A stretch of 64,000 nucleotides of DNA from SZUA-368 sp028533045 (GTDB taxonomy: Bacteria; Spirochaetota; Spirochaetia; DSM-2461): positions 1 through 64,000 of the forward strand of contig JBNAIG010000022.1 of NCBI GenBank assembly GCA_050031985.1, read 5' to 3'. The position numbers were made by a program, and so were the translations under genes. Shown here piece by piece: positions 26,422 through 35,413 of this stretch; the first letter of the stretch is position 1, and every line of letters starts with the position of its first letter. A model generated the notes under the pieces. The model was not told where the DNA came from. It saw only the letters and a list, made by a program, of their open reading frames with translations, and searched no databases.

Positions 26422-27728
26422 AGGGCTTTAATTTCCTTTAGAATCATGGGGGTCGTCGTCGGTTTTTCCGCAGCAATAGAGTAGGCCCCTCGGACCTGGC
26501 CTTCAATGCTCTTCAAGGCTGATTCCGACTCGGCCCAAATTCTTACAAGGGTCTCACCCTTTAAGAGAGAGTCGCCCTTTTTCTTCATCAATTCATAGCC
26601 CACCAGGGGCTCAACACTGTCTTCTGTCTTGTTCCGGCCGACCCCTAAAGGAATCCCTGCCAGTCCCAGAGCGTAGGAATCAATAGACTGAACGTAGCCC
26701 TCTTCCCGCGCGGTAATATCTTTATAGAAGAGGGGACGGGCCTTGTTTTCCCGCTCCAGAAGGGCCTTCCGGTCCCCGCCCTGAAGTTCAACATTCTCAA
26801 GAAACTTTTCCATGGCCGAACCGTCGGCCAAACGAGCCTTGCACAGGTCCAGGGCCTCTTCTACGGTAGGGACAATTCCCCCGGCCACCACCATCCAGGC
26901 GGTCAGACGCAGAGTGACTTCCATGAGATCCTCCGGCCCCTCCCCTCTCAGACAGGCCAGAGACTCTTCCACTTCCAGGAAGTTTCCCACCTTACGCCCC
27001 AGAGGCTCGTCCATATTGGTTATGACAGCCACAATCTTCCGATCCAGGCTGCGGCCCGTTTCTACAAGACTCACCGCCAGCTCTTCCGCCGCCTCGGGGG
27101 TTTTCATAAAGGCCCCGGCCCCGCACTTCACGTCAAAAATAAGAGACTGGGCGCCCTCGGCAAATTTCTTACTCATAATACTGGCCGTAATCAGGGGTAC
27201 CGATTCCACCGTGCCCGTCACATCGCGCAGGGCGTACATAAGCCGGTCGGCGGGGACCACATCCTTACTCTGGCCGGTCATGGCAAAACCTATCTCTTTG
27301 AGACCCTTGCGAAAGAGCTCCTCCGAAATAACCGACTGGTAACCGGGGATGGAATCGAGCTTATCCAGGGTTCCACCGGTGTGCCCCAGGGCACGGCCGC
27401 TCATCATGGGGACCTGCACCCCGCAGGCAGCGGCCAGGGGAGCAAGAATAAGGGATACCTTGTCCCCCACCCCGCCGGTTGAGTGCTTGTCCACCAAAGG
27501 ACCGCCCAGAGAGGAGAGGTCAAAAACCTTCCCCGAGGCAATCATGGCGCGGGTCAAATAGCCGGTCTCTTCAAAGGACATGCCCTTAAAGAAAACCGCC
27601 ATAAGCCAGGCCGATATCTGATAGGGAGGTATCTCCTCCGCCACATAACCTTTAATAAGAAAGGAGATTTCCTCTTCCGTCAGATGGGCGCCGTTTCGCT
27701 TTTTCAAGATCAAATCGGTCATTCGCAT
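26418..27728 (-). CDS. pdp: Pyrimidine-nucleoside (thymidine) phosphorylase
   Basis: 436 residues, full length for the family. Signature SGRALGHTGGTLDKLDSIPGY (about 110-130), the phosphate-binding KHSTGGVGDK, and the C-terminal PYNP domain with LAGIPLGVGRNKTED. Cytoplasmic; phosphorolysis of pyrimidine nucleosides to base and (deoxy)ribose-1-phosphate. Whether it prefers thymidine (DeoA) or several pyrimidine nucleosides (Pdp) cannot be told. Overlaps recJ by 4 bases. Confidence 0.95.
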   Translation of the reverse strand: MRMTDLILKKRNGAHLTEEEISFLIKGYVAEEIPPYQISAWLMAVFFKGMSFEETGYLTRAMIASGKVFDLSSLGGPLVDKHSTGGVGDKVSLILAPLAAACGVQVPMMSGRALGHTGGTLDKLDSIPGYQSVISEELFRKGLKEIGFAMTGQSKDVVPADRLMYALRDVTGTVESVPLITASIMSKKFAEGAQSLIFDVKCGAGAFMKTPEAAEELAVSLVETGRSLDRKIVAVITNMDEPLGRKVGNFLEVEESLACLRGEGPEDLMEVTLRLTAWMVVAGGIVPTVEEALDLCKARLADGSAMEKFLENVELQGGDRKALLERENKARPLFYKDITAREEGYVQSIDSYALGLAGIPLGVGRNKTEDSVEPLVGYELMKKKGDSLLKGETLVRIWAESESALKSIEGQVRGAYSIAAEKPTTTPMILKEIKAL

Positions 27729-27752
27729 AAAATACTCCTTCCCCGGGCGGCC

Positions 27753-28547
27753 CTAGAGGGCGTGTCCCGATAGTTGTTCGTAGTCGGCCACAGAGAAAAA
27801 CCGAATGAATGGCTTCTCCGTGAGCAATCGTTCCATATCCAGGCCGTACATGGTCCGAATATATTCCGTTACCGAGGAGGTCCCGGACAGACCGGCCTCA
27901 TTTATCGCCTCATCCAGGGACCACCCTTTTTTGATTTTGTCCGAGGCATGGGCCAGTTTGCGATTAAAGAGAAAGTGGGTCAGGGGAATACCGGCAATGC
28001 GGGAAAAGGTCTCTTCCAGCTCAAAAGTACTCACCCCCAGTTTCTCACTTATAGACTTGGCGTGTAATTCGGAAAAAGGGAGGGATTCCATGGCAACCAA
28101 CATCTTCTTGAGTTCCGAACTCCACCCCAGGGAGTAAGATTTTATCCCAAGGAGGCGGGAAAGAAGGTATTCCCACAATTCCCGCACACGGTAGGCAGAG
28201 GGTTCTTCCAAACCGCTGATAAACTCCTTCCGTTCCACCCCGTCCGCCCCTATATAGAGCCAACTTCGCCCGGAAGCGTTGATTTTATCCATAATGAGAC
28301 GGCCCAAACGCGATTCGGGGTGGAGATAGCCAAAAAACTGCCATCCCCCGTTCCCGTCAATACGGTGAGACACACCGGGTCCCAAAGCCAGAAGAGAACA
28401 CTCCCGACTTTCCCCGCCTACGCTTACCTTCATAGGTTTATTTAAAGAGACGGCCAGCTCAAGGGAACGGTGAGAGTCCTCCTCCCGCTCGTCCATGGTC
28501 CCCATGCCTAACAAATAGCCCAGGAACAGCCAAAAATCCTGTCTCAA
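27753..28547 (-). CDS. AraC family transcriptional regulator
   Basis: 264 residues with TTG start (28545-28547) and GAGGAG six bases before it, overlapping the end of the coiled-coil gene. The C-terminal two-helix-turn-helix domain (about 150-250) reads LHAKSISEKLGVSTFELEETFSRIAGIPLTHFLFNRKLAHA and WSLDEAINEAGLSGTSSVTEYIRTMYG, which fits AraC/XylS. The N-terminal region is a divergent cupin-like ligand domain. Located at the head of the phosphorylase-recJ stretch; targets unknown. Confidence 0.82.
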   Translation of the reverse strand: MRQDFWLFLGYLLGMGTMDEREEDSHRSLELAVSLNKPMKVSVGGESRECSLLALGPGVSHRIDGNGGWQFFGYLHPESRLGRLIMDKINASGRSWLYIGADGVERKEFISGLEEPSAYRVRELWEYLLSRLLGIKSYSLGWSSELKKMLVAMESLPFSELHAKSISEKLGVSTFELEETFSRIAGIPLTHFLFNRKLAHASDKIKKGWSLDEAINEAGLSGTSSVTEYIRTMYGLDMERLLTEKPFIRFFSVADYEQLSGHAL

Positions 28548-28550
28548 TCA

Positions 28551-31500
28551 CTACTCCTCTTTGCCGGCGGGGGACAATTCCAATATGAGTTCCACCTCGC
28601 CCCGGCTCAGCTTGACGCTCCGGGCGATCTCTTCCGAGTTCCAGCCCTGACGGGCCAGTTGAATCACCATCTCCCGGGTACTCATATCGGGGGAACCGGC
28701 AGATCGGGAGCCGCCGGTTTTTCCGTCCTTACTGGCCAGATTGCCCAACAGCTTAACCTTTTCCTGGGCTTCCCGGCTGATATTTTCCAGTCTCGTTTCC
28801 GTACCGGCCAGCCACTCGCGGGCCTTTTCCATCTTCTTCATCCGCCCTTCCAGATCGGCCACGACCGTATCCAGATTGGTCACGTTATTTACAATATAGT
28901 CGACCTGTTCCTTATTCTCAAGGAGAACGTCACTATTCCTCTTTACCTCATGAAGGGAGCTTCGCAGGGGCACAAGATCGTCATTAATACCGGAAAGACC
29001 CTCTTCAATCCGTCCCAGCATCTCAAAGTTCCGATCCACACTCTGTGTTGTGGCGTCTACCACGCTGCTCTTCTTTTCCACTTCCTTAAAACGCCGGGCG
29101 ATCTCCTTGTGCAGATCCTCCAGCTGATGAAGCTTAACCATATAACCTTGCATGGTTTCGTCCGTCTCGGCCACATGGTCCAGTTTCATATCTATCGCAT
29201 CGGAGAGGTTGATGATGCGGGCCACCTTGCCGTCGAGCAGGTCGATTTTCTGCTGTTCCGCCAGAAAGGTGGAGGTTTTTTCCGTAACGGAGTCGTAGAT
29301 CTTGAGAACCCGGTCACACTCTTCCCGCACGGGAATCATATCTTCCCGGGCCGCATCTACGGCGCGCACCTGATCCTGCAGGGCGGCAATGTCCCCTTCC
29401 AGATTCTTGCGAAGAATATCGGCCTGTTCGAAGATACGGGTCTGATTGATGAATTCCTGCTGCTTCTCTTCGATCTTCTCCACATTGGCCAGAAGATCCC
29501 GGTAGCTCTCTTCAATCCGATTATGGACTGACTGCTGATAACCGTCCATCTTCTCTTTCGTATCGCTTAAGGCGCTTCTCATCAGCTTGATCTTCTCGTC
29601 CGAGTCGTTCAAGGCTTCCCGGAAGCGCTGGTGGTAATCGATTAGATACTGCTCGGACTTCTCGTTGAATACATCCAGAGTCTGCTCCGACTTGTCGTGG
29701 AGGTCACTGTTCAGGCTGCTGATTCGTTCAAAGAGGTCGGAAATATCCTTGCGGACCTCCACCCTGTCCTTGTTGGAGGAGATAACCAACTCGTCCTTCT
29801 GGGCGGCAAAGGTATTCTTGAGGTCCGCCACAGATTCGGAAACGGACTGACGAAATTCGTCCATCTCCTGTTCCAGAGAAGATTCGTTCTCACTCAGCAT
29901 CTGGGCCAAACGCTTCTGCCACATCTCACCGTCGCTTCGGGCCTTCTCAATAAGGGCGGTAAGTTCGGAACGGCCCGCTTCGGCGGCGGTACCCATCTGC
30001 TCAAGCTGCAAATCCAGACTCTTTTGCAGGTCCTCCAGGCGCAGGTCGATACGGGAGGTAAAAGCCTCCGATTCGCCGCCCAGATATTCCATCGCTTCGG
30101 AGCGGTTCTTTTCCCACTCTTCCCGTACGGTCTGGCGGTAGTCGAGAATATTCTTCTCCCCCGCCTCTATCTGTTCGTTCACATTGGACTGGAAGTTGCG
30201 CACCTGCTCCTGGAATTTATCAAACTGGTCCACCACGCGGGTCTGCAGTTCGGACATTTTCCGGGTAATCTGGGCCATACCGTTCCGTTCCACCTCTTCC
30301 CGGTCCCGGAGGGCGTTATTACCCAAATCTTCCAGCTGGAGTTCCACGTTCTTGCGCCATTCAGTCAGGTTCTCCTGCATGGCCCCTTCCCGCTTCTTCA
30401 GGTCCGTAAAAAAATCGTCCTCGAAGAGCTGCAGTTTTTCCGAAACATTGTCGTAAGCCTGCTGCTTAAGCTGATTCAGCTCCTTCTCGATCTCCCCTAT
30501 CATCACGTGGATCTCGGTCAGACGGCTGTCATTCCGCTCCCGTTCCCGGTTCTGAAAATCGTCCATCTCATTGGAAAAACCGTCCATGGAACTGCGGAAA
30601 TCCGCTTCCTGAGACTTAAGGCTCTCCCTAAGAGACTCTTCCAGGGCATCCATATCCTTACTAAAGCCATCAAGACGCTCGTAGCGTTGACGGATAACTT
30701 CGTCGTACTCTTTGTAACGCTGCTCCACCGCCTTCATCGATTCCAGCTCGGCCGCCCCGGCCCGCTCTTCAATGTCGGCCCGAACCGCTTCCATACGGTT
30801 GTCAAGCTCGTTTCGTATATCGGAGAGGGCCTGGTCCATACGGCCCTGAGACTCTTCCTGTTCCCGGTTAAAGCTGGCCCGTTTCTCTTCCAAGAGAGCC
30901 TGATCCCGGTCTGTCTTCTCCCGGTAGTCATTCAGAACATTTTCCAGGTCCGCCATGGCGGCCTGCATATCCTCTTTTTGGAGGTTCATGCGACTGTTAA
31001 AGTCGTCGGAAAGTTGTTCCACATCGCCGTTGAACTTTCCAATCAGGTCTCGTCCGCTCTCCAGGTCACCCCGAATGCCTTCCACCTGATTAGCCACCTG
31101 TTCCTTCAGGTCATTCATACCGTCGAGCCAGTTCTTCTCCAGCCGGTCGGTCCGCTGGTTAATATCCTCTTCCAGGGTGCGAAAAACACTATCTTCCAAA
31201 AGGGAGGCCCGGTCGGCGGCCTTGTCCAGACTGGCCCGGTACTCCGCTTCCCGCTCCCCTACCCGGTCGGAAAATTCCTGAATGCGGGTCTCTTTTTCCG
31301 CTTCGTGGGTATCGATGATGTCTTTAAGTTCCCCGCGGAACCCATCTATGTCACTGTTGGATGATTTAATCTGATCGGAAATAAGATCCAGCCGAACCTG
31401 ATACTCCTCTATCACAGAGGACTTGGTCTCCTCCAGAGCTTCCCTGTTGGTGCGGGCAAAGTCAGCATGAACCCCTTCCAGACGCCGGTCGATCTCTTCC

Positions 31501-31928
31501 AGCTCCATCTGGGACTTGGTCAGCCGGGCTCCCACCGAGTCGACATAGGCCGATTCGTCGGCCACCTTCTTCATATTCTCGTCCACCAGGGCGGCGATGT
31601 TGTTAAGCTGATCCATCCGGTCCTGAAGATTGTCCACCAGGGCGAGCTTTTCCTTAACCTTCTCTTCGTAGGCGGCCAGTTCCTCATTGTTCGTGACAAT
31701 GCGCTTGAGCACTTCCCGTCCGGTCCTCTCCTGAACGTCCATATCGTCCACCAGGTCCCTGAGGCGGGCCTTCTTCTGCTCTACCAGCTCATCCAGCTCA
31801 CCGCTGGCTTTCTCGGCATAACGGCGCACATTTTCGAGAGTCTTGCTGTTTTTGTCCTGGCGTCTAAACATTGAAAGGATGAGGAAAACCGCACCCATAA
31901 CAATCAAATCGCCCCATGTAAAAATCAT
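28551..31928 (-). CDS. SpiroCoCo-like giant coiled-coil membrane-anchored protein
   Basis: 1125 residues. One N-terminal membrane helix (about 6-21), then nearly continuous heptad coiled coil (about 25-1060), rich in Glu, Arg, Gln, Asp and Leu and almost free of Pro and Cys. It ends in a small helix-turn-helix-like segment: MVIQLARQGWNSEEIARSVKLSRGEVELILEL (residues about 1086-1118). This layout matches the SpiroCoCo family known from spirochaetes. Function unknown; an anchored cytoplasmic or periplasmic filament is plausible. Coupled to the AraC gene by 4 bases. Confidence 0.82.
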   Translation of the reverse strand: MIFTWGDLIVMGAVFLILSMFRRQDKNSKTLENVRRYAEKASGELDELVEQKKARLRDLVDDMDVQERTGREVLKRIVTNNEELAAYEEKVKEKLALVDNLQDRMDQLNNIAALVDENMKKVADESAYVDSVGARLTKSQMELEEIDRRLEGVHADFARTNREALEETKSSVIEEYQVRLDLISDQIKSSNSDIDGFRGELKDIIDTHEAEKETRIQEFSDRVGEREAEYRASLDKAADRASLLEDSVFRTLEEDINQRTDRLEKNWLDGMNDLKEQVANQVEGIRGDLESGRDLIGKFNGDVEQLSDDFNSRMNLQKEDMQAAMADLENVLNDYREKTDRDQALLEEKRASFNREQEESQGRMDQALSDIRNELDNRMEAVRADIEERAGAAELESMKAVEQRYKEYDEVIRQRYERLDGFSKDMDALEESLRESLKSQEADFRSSMDGFSNEMDDFQNRERERNDSRLTEIHVMIGEIEKELNQLKQQAYDNVSEKLQLFEDDFFTDLKKREGAMQENLTEWRKNVELQLEDLGNNALRDREEVERNGMAQITRKMSELQTRVVDQFDKFQEQVRNFQSNVNEQIEAGEKNILDYRQTVREEWEKNRSEAMEYLGGESEAFTSRIDLRLEDLQKSLDLQLEQMGTAAEAGRSELTALIEKARSDGEMWQKRLAQMLSENESSLEQEMDEFRQSVSESVADLKNTFAAQKDELVISSNKDRVEVRKDISDLFERISSLNSDLHDKSEQTLDVFNEKSEQYLIDYHQRFREALNDSDEKIKLMRSALSDTKEKMDGYQQSVHNRIEESYRDLLANVEKIEEKQQEFINQTRIFEQADILRKNLEGDIAALQDQVRAVDAAREDMIPVREECDRVLKIYDSVTEKTSTFLAEQQKIDLLDGKVARIINLSDAIDMKLDHVAETDETMQGYMVKLHQLEDLHKEIARRFKEVEKKSSVVDATTQSVDRNFEMLGRIEEGLSGINDDLVPLRSSLHEVKRNSDVLLENKEQVDYIVNNVTNLDTVVADLEGRMKKMEKAREWLAGTETRLENISREAQEKVKLLGNLASKDGKTGGSRSAGSPDMSTREMVIQLARQGWNSEEIARSVKLSRGEVELILELSPAGKEE

Positions 31929-31979
31929 ATTCCACCCCTCAGGTCCCCCGCTCCGGCGGCAGGACAGGAAACTGCGGCG

Positions 31980-32648
31980 CTACTCCCCCCGGAGCAGCCC
32001 GTCGATAAATTCGGATAACTGGGAATAGCGGGAAAAGCGGCAGTCCGCCTGGGGATTCCCCTTCTTCCAAAAAGGTTTGACGTGGGCGCTCATCATGCCC
32101 GCAGCACGGCTCCCCCCCACATCGTAAGCGGAGTTGTTCCCCACGTAGAGAACCTCCTCCGGTTTAACATCCAACCGTTTGGCCAACTCCAGAAAGGGTT
32201 CCCGGGAAGGCTTGAGATAGCCCGATTCGTCGGAAGACATAATCACATCCCAGCAATCGGCCAGATTAAAGTAATTCAGCTTGTTCCCCACGGGAAAATC
32301 GGAGAGGGCTGCCGTTTTGATACCCCTTTCCTGCAAGGACAGGAGGAGCTCACGGGCACCGGGAAAGATTCGGACCCTCTTAAAAATAAGTTCCCAGTCG
32401 GAAAAAAAGACTTTTTCAATGATTTGACCCGCCTCTTCCGGCTCAATGGAGAGCTCTTTGGCGAAAAGCTCCGCCTGGAGAGCGGGAAAATCGTCTACGG
32501 GAGTAATCTTGCGAATGTCCTTGCGGATCTTGCTAAAGGCGCTGATCAGCCTAAAATGGGACAGGTAAAACGGTATAGAATGAAAATACATGGACCTGTT
32601 CGGATACAGAGTCCCGTCGATATCGAAGGCTACAGCTTTCACGGACAT
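31980..32648 (-). CDS. HAD superfamily hydrolase
   Basis: 222 residues. Motif I DIDGTLY (about 9-15, nucleophile Asp9 and Asp11), motif II AALSDFP (Ser), motif III Lys in SGYLKPSREPF, motif IV VGNNSAYDVGG. Subclass I cap between motifs I and II. Cytoplasmic phosphatase, substrate unknown. 51 bases upstream of the coiled-coil gene, probably first in this minus-strand run. Confidence 0.9.
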   Translation of the reverse strand: MSVKAVAFDIDGTLYPNRSMYFHSIPFYLSHFRLISAFSKIRKDIRKITPVDDFPALQAELFAKELSIEPEEAGQIIEKVFFSDWELIFKRVRIFPGARELLLSLQERGIKTAALSDFPVGNKLNYFNLADCWDVIMSSDESGYLKPSREPFLELAKRLDVKPEEVLYVGNNSAYDVGGSRAAGMMSAHVKPFWKKGNPQADCRFSRYSQLSEFIDGLLRGE

Positions 32649-32745
32649 AGTAATGACTAATCCCTCCCGCCTATAGAGTATCGCAATTTTGGGGAATTGG
32701 CAAGTTTCAGAAGAAGGTGAAGAATAGTTAAAACTTTAGATCTTT

Positions 32746-32788
32746 AAAAATAAAAAGGCTATCGGAATAATTTAACATCCAATAGCCC
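32746..32788 (-). terminator. Intrinsic terminator of the YD-repeat lipoprotein gene
   Basis: On the minus strand: GGGCTAT (one mismatch, then two more pairs), a 13-base loop, and ATAGCC followed by TTTTTATTTTT. Stem arms on the plus strand are 32757-32762 and 32782-32787. Confidence 0.8.
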
Positions 32789-32814
32789 TTAATAAAAATA
32801 ATCCTGGTAAATGT

Positions 32815-33636
32815 CTAGTAATAATACTCTTCCCAGGTAGATATTCGGAAATCATCTAGAATAGCAGTGGTATTGTCATAAGTATTAGTATCGCTATCAA
32901 ACTCATAGTAATAATCATTACGGCCGATCAAATTATCATTACTATCGTATTCATATTCGTAATACTCAAACAGTCCGTACTCATCATAAAAGTATTGGTG
33001 TGATGTATTTCCATCGGTATCATAATCGTAAGTATAATATGTTCCTGTGGCAGTACCATCCTCGTCATACAAGGTAACTTGAGTAAGGTTATCACCGGTA
33101 TATTCATACTTATACGTGGTATAAGAAGAGAAAATACCCTCAGTATAACTATTATAGGTATATGTTGTTAATACGTCATTGGTATATTCATATTCATAGA
33201 GAGTCTCTATAACTCCATCCTGATCATACTTGCTATAGGACAGTCTATTATCATTCTCATCATATTCATAATCGGTATAGGTGCGGTAAGGAAGATAATC
33301 ACCATTATATCCGATTCTAGATTCAAGACGATTTTCTGAATCATAGGTATAGTCGTAATAATAGTTAAGGGTATCGTCAAACCCTCGCCCCTCATAGTAA
33401 ATCACCCTGTCACTGTCTTCTTCATATTCATAGTAGCTAATAGAACTAATATAAGCACTATCTTCGTCTTCTCCATCATCTATATAATAGTAAGTACGAG
33501 TCGCTTCCCTGTATCCGAGAGTCCCCGTCTCGTCGTCAGTATCAGAAGTGCAACAAGTAGTACTACTTCCGTCATCACAACCGGTAAATAGAAAAACTAA
33601 GGCTATAGCCATCAACAATATAATTATCCTCTTCAT
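32815..33636 (-). CDS. Lipoprotein with YD-type tyrosine/aspartate repeats
   Basis: 273 residues. Lipobox FLFTGC (Cys20), a short Cys/Thr linker, then repeated units resembling Rhs/YD repeats: YEYDENDN, YEYEYTNDV, YDYDTDGN, YEYEYDSNDN, each about 20-30 residues. Tyr and Asp dominate the composition. Rhs-like YD repeats wrap secreted toxins or bind carbohydrate; here the protein is short and has no toxin domain, so it is probably a surface adhesin or shell. Divergent from the PL6 lyase with a shared 265-base promoter region. Confidence 0.75.
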   Translation of the reverse strand: MKRIIILLMAIALVFLFTGCDDGSSTTCCTSDTDDETGTLGYREATRTYYYIDDGEDEDSAYISSISYYEYEEDSDRVIYYEGRGFDDTLNYYYDYTYDSENRLESRIGYNGDYLPYRTYTDYEYDENDNRLSYSKYDQDGVIETLYEYEYTNDVLTTYTYNSYTEGIFSSYTTYKYEYTGDNLTQVTLYDEDGTATGTYYTYDYDTDGNTSHQYFYDEYGLFEYYEYEYDSNDNLIGRNDYYYEFDSDTNTYDNTTAILDDFRISTWEEYYY

Positions 33637-33673
33637 TCACTCTCTCCTTAAATTATATGTGAAGTTCTCGTGA

Positions 33674-33702
33674 AGAGTACTTTATGGGTAATAAACTGTC
33701 AA
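33674..33702 (-). promoter_or_regulatory. Putative promoter of the YD-repeat lipoprotein
   Basis: -35 TTGACA (33697-33702) and a weak -10 TACTCT (33674-33679), 17-base spacer, about 38 bases before the start codon. The -10 is poor, consistent with a need for an activator, possibly at the nearby palindrome 33715-33734. Confidence 0.4.
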
Positions 33703-33714
33703 CAATATTATTTC

Positions 33715-33734
33715 TGTTAAATTAGCATTTAACA
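33715..33734. promoter_or_regulatory. Palindromic operator candidate in the lipoprotein/lyase intergenic region
   Basis: Perfect inverted repeat TGTTAAAT-TAGC-ATTTAACA. It lies 12 bases upstream of the -35 box of the minus-strand lipoprotein and 168 bases before the lyase gene, a position suited to co-regulating both. Confidence 0.5.
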
Positions 33735-33901
33735 ATGAAGTCTATTCATTCAATGAGCAGTTCTTTTTATCCTCCAAAGCTGCGCTTGGTTTACCCCAAA
33801 ATGCAATTCACGACAATTTTCAAAATTTTCCCCATAAAATTTGAATTTACATAGAGATTGTTCTATATTTCACGTCATTACAAAATAACGAGGTAAAAAC
33901 A

Positions 33902-35359
33902 TTGAAAAAGATTCTCTTTTTACTGGCCCTTTTAACGGCCTTTTTCTTCGCGTCCTGCAATGACGGTTCGGGCAGCTCCAGTAGCGACTCGTTTGACACA
34001 ACCGATAATGAACCGGTAAGCACAGACACGACTTCCTACGACAAGCCCTCCAGCTACGATACAACGGTCTCTTCCATCTCCGATCTTGAGTCGGCCCTCA
34101 TTGACGCCTCCTCGGGAGACGTGATTGCCCTTGCCGACGGGACTTACAGTGACGTAGACCTGGACATCAGCCAGGATGGCGTTATTATCGTGGCCGAAAC
34201 GAGCGGTTCCGTTTTTATTGAAGGAACTTCGGCCATAGAGCTTTCCGGTGACGATATTATTCTTGAGGGTTTTACCTTCCAGAACGGTTATCCCGCCGAT
34301 ACGAAGGGGGCCATTATCATTAGCGGGAACAATAACCGAGTGACCAACTGTAAAATTGACTCCTTCAACGATGACGATGTGGACACCTCCTACAAGTGGG
34401 TTTCCTTTGATAACGACGCCACCTACGGGGAAGTGGATCACTGTACCTTCACCGGTAAAGCAACCGAAGGGGCTCTCATGGTTGTTTGGCGGGACAGCAC
34501 CTCCGCCCAGTATCACCATATTTACCGGAACATCTTCTCCGACCACCAGTATGTGGCAGCGGAAGATATAGACAGCGACAGCAACGGCTGGGAAGCGATC
34601 CGCATCGGCACCAGTACCTATTCCCAGTCCGACTCATACACCACGGTAGAGTACAACTACTTCTACGACTGTAACGGGGAGATCGAAATCATCTCCAACA
34701 AATCGGGAAACAACACCTACCAGTACAACACCTTCGAGTCCGGCTCGGGCCTTCTGACCCTGCGCCACGGAACCGACTGTACGGTGGACAGCAACTACTT
34801 CCTCATAGACAACACCTCCGGCGGAGGCATCCGCGTGATAGACGAAGGGCACACCATTACGAACAACTACATCGAGGGAGCCTACTCCACCAGCAACTCC
34901 CGGGGCGGCATCTGCCTAAGCTCCAGCCAGTCCGACCCGGCCCTTTCCGGCTACTGGGAAGTGAGCGACGTAACCGTCTCCAATAACACCATCATCAACT
35001 CCAAGCAGAGCCTCCACTACGGCTCCAGCGAGAAGGACAACCCGCCCGCCTCGGCCACCATCGAGAACAACCTGATTCGGAACAACATCGACGGCGACGG
35101 GGACTACGATTTTGTTCGGGTTTCCACCAATGATGATGGAGATGATCTTAACATCACCGACCCCACCTACTCGAACAACTACTTCTACGGCTCCTCCGAC
35201 CTGGGATTCTCCCCCACCCCCTCGGGAATCAACCTGACAGAAATCGACCTAACCCTAAACGGCAACGGCCAGTACTACGTTACGGACACCGACCTCAATG
35301 TAGGCGCTCCGGAACTGGAAAAGCTCGATGCCGACAGCGACGTGGGGTGTGATTTCTAG
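33902..35359 (+). CDS. Polysaccharide lyase family 6 (chondroitinase B/alginate lyase-like) lipoprotein
   Basis: 485 residues, TTG start after GAGG. Lipobox FFASC (Cys19), Ser/Asp/Thr linker (20-60), then a right-handed parallel beta-helix. Catalytic residues match chondroitinase B: Lys267 as base and Arg288 as acid, 21 residues apart as in Lys250/Arg271, and calcium ligands Glu260 and Glu262 (-7 and -5 from the Lys). Motif around them: NGEIEIISNKS and LLTLRHG. Known PL6 substrates are alginate and dermatan sulfate. Surface-anchored, so probably the first step of uronic-acid polymer breakdown. No sugar-import genes are next to it. Confidence 0.9.
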   Translation: MKKILFLLALLTAFFFASCNDGSGSSSSDSFDTTDNEPVSTDTTSYDKPSSYDTTVSSISDLESALIDASSGDVIALADGTYSDVDLDISQDGVIIVAETSGSVFIEGTSAIELSGDDIILEGFTFQNGYPADTKGAIIISGNNNRVTNCKIDSFNDDDVDTSYKWVSFDNDATYGEVDHCTFTGKATEGALMVVWRDSTSAQYHHIYRNIFSDHQYVAAEDIDSDSNGWEAIRIGTSTYSQSDSYTTVEYNYFYDCNGEIEIISNKSGNNTYQYNTFESGSGLLTLRHGTDCTVDSNYFLIDNTSGGGIRVIDEGHTITNNYIEGAYSTSNSRGGICLSSSQSDPALSGYWEVSDVTVSNNTIINSKQSLHYGSSEKDNPPASATIENNLIRNNIDGDGDYDFVRVSTNDDGDDLNITDPTYSNNYFYGSSDLGFSPTPSGINLTEIDLTLNGNGQYYVTDTDLNVGAPELEKLDADSDVGCDF

Positions 35360-35371
35360 TCAGCCTCTCCT

Positions 35372-35413
35372 CATAAAGTCTTAACATTGCCTCGCCATAG
35401 TTAAGACTTTATG
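35372..35413. promoter_or_regulatory. 14-bp perfect inverted repeat ending in the YibE/F start codon
   Basis: CATAAAGTCTTAAC (35372-35385) and its exact reverse complement GTTAAGACTTTATG (35400-35413) flank a 14-base loop. The last three bases are the ATG of the downstream gene. No T-run follows, so it is not an ordinary terminator. Folded, it would hide the start codon. Confidence 0.7.

Noticed and set aside
29697..31364. A 555-codon open frame on the plus strand opposite the coiled-coil gene
   Set aside because: Its composition mirrors the antisense of repeated Glu/Gln/Leu codons; no ribosome site and no family match. Shadow of the coiled-coil gene.
35372..35413. Intrinsic terminator after the PL6 lyase
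   Set aside because: AT-rich stem, no T-run, and the right arm includes the next gene's start codon.
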